A DNA stretch of 6,334 nucleotides, taken from positions 1 through 6,334 of the forward strand of contig SXSP01000396.1 of NCBI GenBank assembly GCA_005792225.1, written 5' to 3'. The notes beneath the pieces are model-generated. The model was not told where the DNA came from, ran no database searches, and saw only the letters and a list, made by a program, of their open reading frames with translations. Source of the DNA: Bdellovibrionales bacterium. GTDB taxonomy: Bacteria; Bdellovibrionota; Bdellovibrionia; Bdellovibrionales; JAMPXM01. Below are positions 1-6,082 of the stretch, piece by piece; positions within the stretch are counted from its first letter, which is position 1; each line of letters begins with the position of its first letter. The translations under genes were made by a program, and so were the position numbers.

Positions 1-1
1 G

Positions 2-469
2 CGCAGCACTTCCGGATTCTTGACGGCACTCCATCGCGCCCGCATCGTTCCTCCCGGATCGCTCCGTGATCGTCCGCGCTTTTCGAAGATCGAACAAGTG
101 AAGTACAACCCCGAACCCAATGTTCGCCTCGGCCGCACTTCGGGAGTGGTCACCTGGATTTTCGGGGAAGCCACTCCCGTCAGCGCCGGAAAACTCAGTC
201 CGGCTGCTTGGGTGGAGCAAGATGCGTTTCTCCTCCGCCGCATCCGTTTTCCGTCCGAAGCCGAAGTTACCGCCGATCGCTTCGCCAGCTACGCGAACAA
301 CTTAAAACTTCCGCGCGAACGCACGATCACTTGGGGAAACAACTCAGCTCTCATTCGAGTTCTCTCCGTTCGCCAAACGTCGCAACCACCCGCGCGCGAG
401 CCCGGCACCAAGACGACGCACCTTCCGGATATCGCTCAAGTGAGGGAGTTCTACTCGAGGTTCAGATGA
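2..469 (+). CDS. 3' end of an unrecognised protein gene upstream of priA
   Basis: The reading frame is open from the left edge of the window, so the gene begins upstream and only its last 155 or so codons are seen. A TTG at position 20 is in frame, but I see no reason to treat it as the true start. Codon choice (CTC, CGC, GCC, GTC, GAA) matches the confident genes downstream, which argues for real coding. The visible part is soluble-looking, with no membrane segment. It includes a WIFGEATPVSAGKLSP stretch, a charged segment around RRIRFPSEAEV and a TITWGNNSALIRV strand-like segment, and ends in a Pro/Thr/Arg-rich tail. I do not recognise the family. Its TGA stop overlaps the priA ATG (ATGA, 466-469), which suggests co-transcription and translational coupling with priA but says little about function. 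Confidence 0.7.
   Translation, partial: RSTSGFLTALHRARIVPPGSLRDRPRFSKIEQVKYNPEPNVRLGRTSGVVTWIFGEATPVSAGKLSPAAWVEQDAFLLRRIRFPSEAEVTADRFASYANNLKLPRERTITWGNNSALIRVLSVRQTSQPPAREPGTKTTHLPDIAQVREFYSRFR
457..469 (+). promoter_or_regulatory. priA ribosome binding site and ATGA stop/start overlap
   Basis: GAGG (457-460) sits five bases upstream of ATG 466. The A of the ATG begins an ATGA that also contains the TGA stop of the upstream gene. This decides the priA start against the longer open frame and points to translational coupling. The positions are read directly from the sequence; the coupling is inferred. Confidence 0.7.
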
Positions 470-2571
470 ACCTTTCCGAGGGCACCACCGGCTCTAATCT
501 AGATTTGTTTGGCGCGAGTCCCGACGCTTCCCAAGAATATTGGAAAGTCGCGGTGCCGGCCGGCATGCTTCAGGCGCTGACTTACAGTGTTCCGCTCTCG
601 ATTGCGCGCGACGAACGTTTTCGCCGCGGTCAGGGCGTCATCGTTCCGCTCGGAAAAAGAAAGCTGCAAGGCGTTCTTCTCGATCGCACGGAGCGAGACG
701 AAAAAATTAAAACGAAAGACATTATCGCGATCGACGAAGATCGCCCCTGTCTTCCCGAACCCTTCGTGCAGTGGCTCGAGTGGCTCGCGCGTTACTACGT
801 TTGGCCGATCGGCCACGTGGCCGAGATGTCATTTCCCCTTCTGGACAAGGCCAAGAACGCACGCCAAAAGGAGCGGAAATCCAAGCATGCACCGATCGCG
901 CCCGAACTCGAGCTCACGCGCCCACCCGAGCTGACCGCCGAACAAGCGAAAGTGATCGGCGACATCCAAGCATCCTCGGGGTTTAACGCTCACCTCGTCC
1001 ACGGCGTCACCGGCTCGGGAAAAACCGAGATCTACATGCGACTGCTTGAAAAAGTCGTGCAGAACGGACAACAGGGCATCGTTCTTGTTCCCGAAATTTC
1101 GCTGACTCCGCAGTTGATCGAACGTTTCACTCGCCGACTCGGGAACGCCGTCGCGGTCATTCACTCTCACCTAACCCCTCGCGAGAGAACAAATCAGTGG
1201 TGGGCGATGATCGAAGGCAAAAAACAAGTTCTCATCGGCGCGCGCTCGGCGCTCTTTTGCCCGCTCCCGAATCTGGGCATGATCGTGATCGATGAAGAAC
1301 ATGAATCCAGCTTCAAGCAAGACGAGAAGCTGAAATACAACGCGCGTGATGCCGCCGTCATGCTCGCGAAATTTTCCAAATGCCCGGTGGTCCTCGGCTC
1401 CGCCACTCCGAGCCTTGAGACTTGGCATAACGCGAAGTCGGGACGTTATAAATACCACGAGCTGAAACTGCGAGTCGCCGATCGCTCGATGCCGACGATC
1501 GAGGTCATCGACCTTCGGGAAGAACGAGATGTTCGCAAGCAGACCGGCGAAAACGATCTTCCGTTTTGGATGAGCCAAACCCTCTTCACCGCCGTCAAAG
1601 AGACGCTCGAAAAAAATCAGCAGTCGGCGCTCTTTCTCAATCGCCGCGGAGTCGCCCAGGCCGTCGTCTGCCCCGCTTGCGGCTACGTTCCGGAATGCCC
1701 GAACTGCGCGGTGAAACTCACTCTCCACGGAAAGAGCCACCTCCTCTGCCATTACTGCGATTATCACGAGTCGATGAAAGAGCGTTGCACCCAGTGCCCG
1801 GATGGAGAACCGAAACCCATCGGCCTCGGCACCGAGATGATCGAAAATGATTTAGTTCGACTCTTTCCGCAAGCGCGGGTCGCGCGCATGGATCGGGACG
1901 AAATCGCTTCGCGCGAGGACCTCGAAAGAATGATCAAGGACGTCGAGAATCGCGAAGTCGACATCCTCGTCGGAACGCAAATGATCGCGAAGGGTCTCGA
2001 CTTTCCAGGGCTCACTTTGGTTGGAATGGTCATGGCTGACGTCGCCTTTAACCTCCCCGACTTCCGCGCGTCGGAGCGAAGCTTTCAACTTCTCACGCAG
2101 GTGAGCGGCCGCTCGGGACGACATCTCGACGAAGGGGCGGGACGGGTCATCATCCAGACCTACAACCCGGAGCACCCGAGCATCCAGTTCACCTGCGCGC
2201 ACGACTTCGAGGGCTTCGCGAAGTTCGAACTCTCATTTAGAGAAATGCTCGGCTACCCGCCATTTTGGCGGCTGGCGAGTTTCCGCATCCAGGGGCTCGA
2301 TTTCGAAAAGGTGACATCGACGGCGAAGCGACTGCGCACCAGAGCTCAAGCTCTTCAAGCGCGCTCACCGAACTTCGCTTCGATCGAAATCCTCGGGCCC
2401 GCGCAAGCGCCGCTCGCGAAGTTGCGCAACAATCACCGGTGGCAACTTCTGGTGAAAGGTCCTGATCCCGCCGCGCTCGTGGCCTTCTGCCGACACCTCA
2501 GCGAAAACCAAGACTGGGTTCCCGCAGCGGTCAAAGTCGTGGTCGATATCGATGCCGTTCACATGCTTTGA
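466..2571 (+). CDS. priA: Primosomal protein N' (replication restart DNA helicase PriA)
   Basis: PriA is a superfamily 2, 3'-to-5' DNA helicase that recognises abandoned replication forks and reloads the replicative helicase. The 701-residue product is close to the family length (E. coli 732). After about 25 extra residues comes the N-terminal 3'-end-binding region (around 28-70), then a winged-helix-like part. The helicase core shows Walker A GVTGSGKTE (180-188, Lys186), GARSALF (258-264), Walker B DEEH (276-279) followed by the conserved FKQDEKLKYNARD loop, GSATPSLE (311-318), GTQMIAKG (503-510) and SGRSGR (547-552). All eight zinc cysteines are present (402, 405, 411, 414, 428, 431, 441, 444), with the spacing known from E. 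coli. Family members usually read AGRAGR where this reads SGRSGR. The frame is open further upstream to 208, but the ATG at 466 fits better. GAGG at 457-460 lies five bases before it, and it overlaps the preceding stop. Confidence 0.97.
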   Translation: MNLSEGTTGSNLDLFGASPDASQEYWKVAVPAGMLQALTYSVPLSIARDERFRRGQGVIVPLGKRKLQGVLLDRTERDEKIKTKDIIAIDEDRPCLPEPFVQWLEWLARYYVWPIGHVAEMSFPLLDKAKNARQKERKSKHAPIAPELELTRPPELTAEQAKVIGDIQASSGFNAHLVHGVTGSGKTEIYMRLLEKVVQNGQQGIVLVPEISLTPQLIERFTRRLGNAVAVIHSHLTPRERTNQWWAMIEGKKQVLIGARSALFCPLPNLGMIVIDEEHESSFKQDEKLKYNARDAAVMLAKFSKCPVVLGSATPSLETWHNAKSGRYKYHELKLRVADRSMPTIEVIDLREERDVRKQTGENDLPFWMSQTLFTAVKETLEKNQQSALFLNRRGVAQAVVCPACGYVPECPNCAVKLTLHGKSHLLCHYCDYHESMKERCTQCPDGEPKPIGLGTEMIENDLVRLFPQARVARMDRDEIASREDLERMIKDVENREVDILVGTQMIAKGLDFPGLTLVGMVMADVAFNLPDFRASERSFQLLTQVSGRSGRHLDEGAGRVIIQTYNPEHPSIQFTCAHDFEGFAKFELSFREMLGYPPFWRLASFRIQGLDFEKVTSTAKRLRTRAQALQARSPNFASIEILGPAQAPLAKLRNNHRWQLLVKGPDPAALVAFCRHLSENQDWVPAAVKVVVDIDAVHML

Positions 2572-2629
2572 GCCTGACTTTAGCCTCGCGAACGGAAACA
2601 AAATCTCGTCTCTCCCGCACGAATTCCAT

Positions 2630-2656
2630 TAGAATGGGACACGGGAGCCCAATTTG
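2630..2656 (+). promoter_or_regulatory. Possible -10 box and ribosome binding site of the TTG-started CFI-box gene
   Basis: GGGAG (2643-2647) is a credible ribosome binding site six bases before TTG 2654 and helps fix that unusual start. TAGAAT (2630-2635) matches the sigma-70 -10 consensus at five of six bases, but no good -35 is found 16-18 bases upstream. If it were used, the leader would be only about a dozen bases long. The ribosome site is fairly secure; the promoter is weak. The 82-base gap after priA contains no terminator, so read-through from priA is also possible. Confidence 0.35.
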
Positions 2657-3529
2657 TCGGAAGCAGCAACAGAAGGCATCATCACCTGCCCCTACTGTGG
2701 GGATAACGTTCCGGGCCTCACCGCGATCGACCCCGGTATGCGTCTGCGCCTTCAAAACGAGGCGCAGGTGGAATCCGTTCCGGAGAATGTTTGCGAGGGC
2801 TGCTTCTCCCAACTCTCACGTTTGGTCTCTAAGGGCGCCGTACTTCGGGCCGAGGCCCAAGCCAAAGAGCAGAACCGCCTGATGCTCTGGCGCAACCGGG
2901 TTCAGCTCGTCAAACAAGCTAAACAATATTTGGCGCATAAGAACTTTTCCGACGCCGCCGTCTCGTACGAAAAATATCTTCGGGTTCTGGAAATCGTTTA
3001 CGAAGTCAAATCGGGCGAACTCTCGCCCGACATGTTCAAAAACCAAGCTCGCGCGCAGGAGATGACCGTCATCACGTCGGTATATTGGGATCTCATGCGC
3101 ATCTACGACACGCATCCGCGGTACGCCGACCGACAAACGAAGGCCGCGGAGAAACTCGCTGCTTTCGTGCGCTTCACTCCGATTTTTCCCCAGATTTTAC
3201 GTAAAGCGGAGTCGCAAACGCGAACCGCGAAGAACCCGGAAGCGTTCAAGCGCTTCCTCAAGATCTCGAACTCATCGAGGCCGCGCTGCTTTATCGCGAC
3301 GGCGGCGTACGATGGTTATTTTTCTGAAACCGTCTTAACCCTCTGCGAATTCCGCGACCAGTACCTAAAATCAAGTCAATCAGGTCGCAAATTCGTTCGT
3401 GCGTACTACAAAGTCTCTCCGAGAATCGCTCTTCTTCTGGATCTCCTGCCTTTCCTGAAACCCACGACACGCAAGCTTTTGACTCGCGTAGCCCGAAGCA
3501 AATTCGTGAGAAACCGCTTGAATCCCTGA
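2654..3529 (+). CDS. Zinc-ribbon / TPR-like protein with C-terminal CFI-box module
   Basis: This is a 291-residue protein of unknown function. Residues 12-15 (CPYC) and 47-50 (CEGC) form a likely four-cysteine zinc ribbon. From about 70 to 205 it is mostly helical, with a TPR-like piece (AKQYLAHKNFSDAAVSYEKY). At residue 212 it enters the CFIATAAYD signature, followed by FRDQYL, SGRKFVRAYY and SPRIALLLDLLPFLKP. This is the 'CFI-box' C-terminal module, recurrent in bacterial proteins of otherwise varied make-up and without an assigned function. There is no signal peptide or clear membrane segment, although the segment after the SP is hydrophobic and could be amphipathic. The start is TTG: an in-frame TAG at 2630-2632 blocks extension, GGGAG (2643-2647) is six bases upstream, and the next ATG (residue 29) would remove half the zinc ribbon. 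It probably shares a transcript with the oxidoreductase 26 bases downstream. Confidence 0.88.
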   Translation: MSEAATEGIITCPYCGDNVPGLTAIDPGMRLRLQNEAQVESVPENVCEGCFSQLSRLVSKGAVLRAEAQAKEQNRLMLWRNRVQLVKQAKQYLAHKNFSDAAVSYEKYLRVLEIVYEVKSGELSPDMFKNQARAQEMTVITSVYWDLMRIYDTHPRYADRQTKAAEKLAAFVRFTPIFPQILRKAESQTRTAKNPEAFKRFLKISNSSRPRCFIATAAYDGYFSETVLTLCEFRDQYLKSSQSGRKFVRAYYKVSPRIALLLDLLPFLKPTTRKLLTRVARSKFVRNRLNP

Positions 3530-3555
3530 CTTGAGTTGGCCATTCTGCAATTCGA

Positions 3556-4710
3556 ATGGCACAGAGCAAACCGACGAAGACTACAGAATTTGACAGCATC
3601 GTGATCGGCGCAGGGCTCGAAGGCCTGATCGCCGCTCACCAACTCGAAGGCACCGGACGCAAAGTCGCGTTGGTTGAAGGCTTCGATGTCTTGGGCGGAA
3701 ACTCGCGCCCGTCACAGTCTCTCGTGGGTCCCGTTGACCACGGCTTAAAGCTCTTCCCCGAATCTCCCGAGACCGACGAAGCCCTCGATTGGCTCGAGCA
3801 GGTTCTCGGCGAAAAAATCGAGCGCGAACTCGTCGATGCTCCGCCGCTGAATTACGACGAAGGACGCTTCAAACCCTTTGTTGGCTTCGGCGACCAAAAA
3901 ATCGAGACGTCCCACGAAGTCGACGCTTTCGCCAAGGGTCGGTATTACCGTCTTTCGACAACCCCGAAAGATTGGGTCCCAAAGTTGATCGAGTCGTTTA
4001 CCGGAACTCTGATGACTCAATCTATCGCGACCAAACTCAGCGTCGATGATGAATTCGTGATTGAAGTTCTCATCAACGGGGCTAAGCGCATCTCGGGTCG
4101 CGAGGTTTTGTTCTGCGCGACTCCCCAGCAGCTGACGAAGCTTCTTCCCGACACGCACTTGCCGACCCGTCTTCGCCAGAAGCTTCTGAAGGGCGAATTC
4201 TGGACATCTGTTAACCTCGACCTCATCCACCGCGGAACCGTCACCGAGTCACAAGCCGTGCACGTTCTAAAAGGCGCGAACGAGGAACCGTCAGTCGGCT
4301 TGTTCTATCCGCCGACGGCCCTCCAAGATGGTCAAATTGCCCAACTCTCTCAGTGGCTGACTCTCGTTCCACGCGATACGACAGATGATTCTGAGTTGGT
4401 GGCCTCAGCCCTGAAACAAATCAAGCGACAGGTCAAGCGCGCCTATGAGACCAGCCTCGAAGGCTTGATCAAAGAGCGCATCGTCGTTTCTCCAACCAGT
4501 CACGGCGATCTGGTCGGCATCCTTCCCGAGGACGGAAAGTGGCCTAAGCTCCAGAATTTGTGGGTGATTTCAGGCTTCATGGACCCGATGAAAAACGTCA
4601 TCGGCGCCATTCGCCAGGCCCGCCGCACGCTGGCAGGCATCGCCGGCGAACCGGTGGAGTTCATCGCCCATGATACGGATCTTTCCGAGGGTCCCCACCC
4701 CACCGCTTGA
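3556..4710 (+). CDS. FAD/NAD(P)-binding oxidoreductase-like protein (flavin amine oxidase/protoporphyrinogen oxidase type)
   Basis: This is a 384-residue protein. Its N-terminus is a classical dinucleotide-binding Rossmann unit: strand DSIVIGAGLEGL (GxGxxG at 18-23), then VALVEG with Glu41 to bind the ribose of FAD, then a GGNSR turn (47-51). The DHGLKLFP stretch (61-68) and the middle IxLSVDDEFVIEV...LFCATPQQL region resemble the flavin amine oxidase / protoporphyrinogen oxidase / phytoene desaturase group. The C-terminal FAD contact is abnormal: where relatives have an AGD-type motif before the final helix, this protein reads NLWVISGFMDP (334-344). It is also short for the group, which is usually 430-500 residues. 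It may therefore be an atypical or non-catalytic member, and the substrate cannot be inferred. The start is ATG 3556; an in-frame TGA at 3532-3534 rules out a longer form, and no clear Shine-Dalgarno is visible, which is unlike its neighbours. Confidence 0.85.
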   Translation: MAQSKPTKTTEFDSIVIGAGLEGLIAAHQLEGTGRKVALVEGFDVLGGNSRPSQSLVGPVDHGLKLFPESPETDEALDWLEQVLGEKIERELVDAPPLNYDEGRFKPFVGFGDQKIETSHEVDAFAKGRYYRLSTTPKDWVPKLIESFTGTLMTQSIATKLSVDDEFVIEVLINGAKRISGREVLFCATPQQLTKLLPDTHLPTRLRQKLLKGEFWTSVNLDLIHRGTVTESQAVHVLKGANEEPSVGLFYPPTALQDGQIAQLSQWLTLVPRDTTDDSELVASALKQIKRQVKRAYETSLEGLIKERIVVSPTSHGDLVGILPEDGKWPKLQNLWVISGFMDPMKNVIGAIRQARRTLAGIAGEPVEFIAHDTDLSEGPHPTA

Positions 4711-4736
4711 TCGGGTGGCGCCCTCCTCGGCATACT
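4707..4736 (+). promoter_or_regulatory. Weak candidate promoter for rpsB-tsf
   Basis: TTGATC (4707-4712) and CATACT (4731-4736) each match the sigma-70 consensus at four of six bases with an 18-base spacer. The AT-rich stretch after them would contain the transcription start near 4743, giving a leader of about 285 bases. TTGAAT at 4747-4752 is an alternative -35 but has no good -10. A strong ribosomal promoter is expected somewhere in this gap; this is only the best match by eye. Confidence 0.2.
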
Positions 4737-4883
4737 GAATCCTTCATTGAATGCTAAATTCGAAAGCCAAATTTTTAGCCAGTTGCCTGGGATGCAGCGC
4801 TATGTTAGTCCTTGGCGACAAACTTTTCGCGTGAGGGTCCATTCGGGATTCGAGCGCAATTAACGACTCACTTCCTGTACTCC

Positions 4884-4955
4884 ACTGGTCCTCGAAAGAG
4901 GGTTGTCAGTTTCGCCCGAAAGGCGAGATTGGCAGAACGGGAAGGCGGCATAACC
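4884..4955 (+). promoter_or_regulatory. Structured element in the rpsB 5' leader (candidate S2-binding or attenuation RNA)
   Basis: Two adjacent hairpins can be drawn. The first is CCTC-GAAA-GAGG (4890-4901), four pairs closed by a GNRA tetraloop. The second pairs 4903-4916 with 4922-4935 through 14 consecutive pairs (ten Watson-Crick, four G-T) around loop CGAAA. Its upper part, TTTCGCC/GGCGAGA, is the most stable. Alternative pairings use the lower strand of hairpin 2: ACTGG (4884-4888) with TCAGT in 4906-4910 would lengthen hairpin 1, and GGTTGT (4901-4906) with ATAACC (4950-4955) would enclose hairpin 2. S2 is known to repress its own rpsB-tsf mRNA in gamma-proteobacteria through a leader structure. 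That this element does the same is inference from position; the pairings are seen. Confidence 0.5.
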
Positions 4956-4967
4956 AGACGGAATCAT

Positions 4968-5001
4968 CCAAACCCACGGCGAATCACGCCATTGGTTTTG
5001 G
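4968..5001 (+). promoter_or_regulatory. Bulged hairpin just before the rpsB ribosome binding site
   Basis: CCAAACC (4968-4974) pairs with GGTTTTGG (4994-5001), giving seven pairs with one bulged T at 4996. A three-by-three internal loop separates this from an inner GGCG (4978-4981) / CGCC (4987-4990) stem closed by AATCA. The hairpin ends 14 bases before the purine-rich ribosome site and has no T run, so it is not a terminator. It could position or block the initiating ribosome, or be part of a protein-binding leader. Confidence 0.45.
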
Positions 5002-5015
5002 CTCTGTTCCCATAT

Positions 5016-5031
5016 AGAGGAGGAGTTCATG
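5016..5031 (+). promoter_or_regulatory. Strong rpsB Shine-Dalgarno
   Basis: The run AGAGGAGGAG (5016-5025) includes a full AGGAGG (5018-5023) five bases before ATG 5029. It is the strongest ribosome site in the window, as expected for a ribosomal protein gene, and it fixes the rpsB start. Confidence 0.9.
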
Positions 5032-5976
5032 GCTCAAGTCACCATGAAAGCAATGTTGGACGCTGGCGTCCATTTCGGCCACCAAACACAACGGTGGAAC
5101 CCCAAGATGAAGCCCTATGTATTCACAAGCCGGGGCGGCATCCACATCATCGATCTTCACAAGTCTGTCGATCGCGCCAAGAAAGCGGCTGATTTCGTAA
5201 AAGACATCGCCTCCAACGGCGGCAAGATGATCTTCGTCGGAACAAAAAAACAAGCCGTCGAGCCGATTCAAGAAGCGGCAAAAAAATGCGGCCAGTTCTT
5301 CGTCACGAAGCGCTGGTTGGGCGGCATGATGACAAACTTCTCGACGATCAAAGCTTCAATTGATCGTCTTCGCCGCATCGATCAGATGCGCGAAAAAGGC
5401 GAGCTCGAGTTCTTCTCGAAAAAAGAACGCGCTCGCATCGAGAAAGAATACACTCGCCTCGTTGAGTACCTGGAAGGTATCCGCGAGATGAAAGATTCTC
5501 CCTCGGCAATGTTCGTCGTCGATTTGAACAAAGAGCACATCGCGGTCGCTGAAGCACGTCGCCTCGGCATCCCCGTCGTCGGCATCGCCGACACGAACGT
5601 CGACCCCGAAATGATCGACTATCCGATCCCGGGCAACGACGACGCGATCCGCTCGATCAAGCTCTTCGCGAACCTCGTCGCCGACGCTTACCTCGAAGGC
5701 GCACAAGCTTATGAGAGCAAGCTCCGTCAGCAAACTGACAAAGCTTCCGATCTCGACAAAGAAAAAGCCGGCGAAGAAGCTCCCGCTCCCCGCCGTGGCC
5801 GTGGCCCCGCAGCCGCTGCCGCTCAGGCGACAGAGAAGAAGCCCGCAGGACCCGCGGTCGTTAAGGCCACGAAGACCCGCAAGCTCGTTGCTGCTGGTAT
5901 GGCTGACGACGTCGAGATCGCTCAAGAGCTCGAAGAAGGTTCAGCAACTAAAGACGAAGGCACGGAAGAAGCATAA
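5029..5976 (+). CDS. rpsB: 30S ribosomal protein S2 with long C-terminal extension
   Basis: S2 binds the small-subunit head/body junction late in 30S assembly and helps anchor S1. The core (about 1-230) is complete and typical: LDAGVHFGH (10-18) and the following WNPKM, the GTKKQA loop, RWLGGMMTNF, the helical coiled-coil pair (about 105-154), and the second signature from Pro158 (PSAMFVVDL) through GIP (180-182), then IPGNDDAIRSI. The product is 315 residues, against 241 in E. coli. The extra 85 or so residues form a low-complexity tail with an Arg/Gly patch (255-259), an Ala run, a Lys/Pro-rich part, a non-repetitive KLVAAGMADDVEIAQELEE block (285-303) and an acidic end. tsf follows after 150 bases, the usual bacterial order. 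A structured leader precedes the gene and a terminator follows it. Confidence 0.98.
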   Translation: MAQVTMKAMLDAGVHFGHQTQRWNPKMKPYVFTSRGGIHIIDLHKSVDRAKKAADFVKDIASNGGKMIFVGTKKQAVEPIQEAAKKCGQFFVTKRWLGGMMTNFSTIKASIDRLRRIDQMREKGELEFFSKKERARIEKEYTRLVEYLEGIREMKDSPSAMFVVDLNKEHIAVAEARRLGIPVVGIADTNVDPEMIDYPIPGNDDAIRSIKLFANLVADAYLEGAQAYESKLRQQTDKASDLDKEKAGEEAPAPRRGRGPAAAAAQATEKKPAGPAVVKATKTRKLVAAGMADDVEIAQELEEGSATKDEGTEEA

Positions 5977-5986
5977 ACTTCTCCGT

Positions 5987-6020
5987 GAAGCGCGCCGTTC
6001 GGCATGAGCGGCGCCGCTTC
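5987..6020 (+). promoter_or_regulatory. GC-rich hairpin following rpsB
   Basis: GAAGCG-CGCCG (5987-5997) pairs with CGGCG-C-CGCTTC (6009-6020), giving 11 pairs with a single bulged C at 6014 and an 11-base loop. It begins ten bases after the rpsB stop and ends seven bases before the terminator stem. It lacks a T run, so alone it is not an intrinsic terminator. It may pause polymerase, protect the rpsB 3' end or strengthen the following terminator. Confidence 0.6.
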
Positions 6021-6027
6021 TCTCGAT

Positions 6028-6052
6028 GCCCGACAATGACTGTCGGGCTTTT
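6028..6052 (+). terminator. Intrinsic terminator between rpsB and tsf
   Basis: GCCCGACA (6028-6035) and TGTCGGGC (6041-6048) form a perfect eight-pair stem around a five-base loop (ATGAC), followed directly by TTTT (6049-6052). The T run is short and broken by G, so termination is probably partial. This would lower tsf relative to rpsB, or require tsf to have its own promoter. Confidence 0.75.
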
Positions 6053-6082
6053 GAACACGGCGGTTCAGCCACCCCTCAAGAC

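Larger units (their letters stand above)
4711..5028 (+). other. 318-base intergenic region: rpsB leader, no convincing gene
   Basis: No open frame here has both a ribosome site and coding-like composition. The left part (4730-4780) is AT-rich and probably holds the promoter. It also contains a 6-base inverted repeat, GCTAAA (4753-4758) and TTTAGC (4774-4779). The middle (4884-4955) and right (4968-5001) parts can form the hairpins listed separately. The last part carries a strong AGGAGG. The oxidoreductase end has only a T-less CCACCC/GGGTGG hairpin (4695-4718), so read-through into rpsB cannot be excluded. Confidence 0.8.

Noticed and set aside
208..465. Upstream in-frame extension of priA (86 extra codons)
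   Set aside because: It overlaps the coding-like end of the preceding gene in another frame, does not look like PriA, and ATG 466 has a Shine-Dalgarno and the ATGA overlap.
1171..1767. 198-codon minus-strand open frame inside priA
   Set aside because: Lies wholly within the strongly conserved helicase and zinc region of priA; a shadow frame in GC-rich coding DNA.
3745..4230. 161-codon minus-strand open frame inside the oxidoreductase
   Set aside because: Antisense shadow with no own ribosome site or recognisable protein.
4695..4718. CCACCC/GGGTGG hairpin at the end of the oxidoreductase gene as terminator
   Set aside because: Only six pairs, a 12-base loop and no T run after it; not a convincing intrinsic terminator.
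4751..4834. 27-codon ATG open frame with a lysine-then-hydrophobic, signal-like sequence
   Set aside because: No Shine-Dalgarno, too short to judge, and it may lie on the promoter itself. A leader peptide is possible but unsupported.
4884..4955. A tRNA or tRNA-like gene in the rpsB leader
   Set aside because: No T-arm consensus and no acceptor/anticodon arrangement; the stems do not fit a cloverleaf.
4993..5018. TTGGTT ... TATAGA as a promoter just before rpsB
   Set aside because: The spacer is only 14 bases and the -10 overlaps the Shine-Dalgarno, which would give a nearly leaderless mRNA.
4812..5192. 126-codon plus-strand open frame spanning the rpsB leader and start
   Set aside because: Overlaps S2 in another frame, has a TTG-like start without a ribosome site, and covers the structured leader.
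5244..5286. Two A7 runs in rpsB in slippery phase (A AAA AAA) as a programmed frameshift
   Set aside because: S2 continues normally past both. They reflect AAA lysine codons, and the shifted frame ends after about 40 codons with no known product.
5356..5925. 189-codon minus-strand open frame inside rpsB
   Set aside because: Fully antisense to S2; the composition mirrors S2 codon bias.
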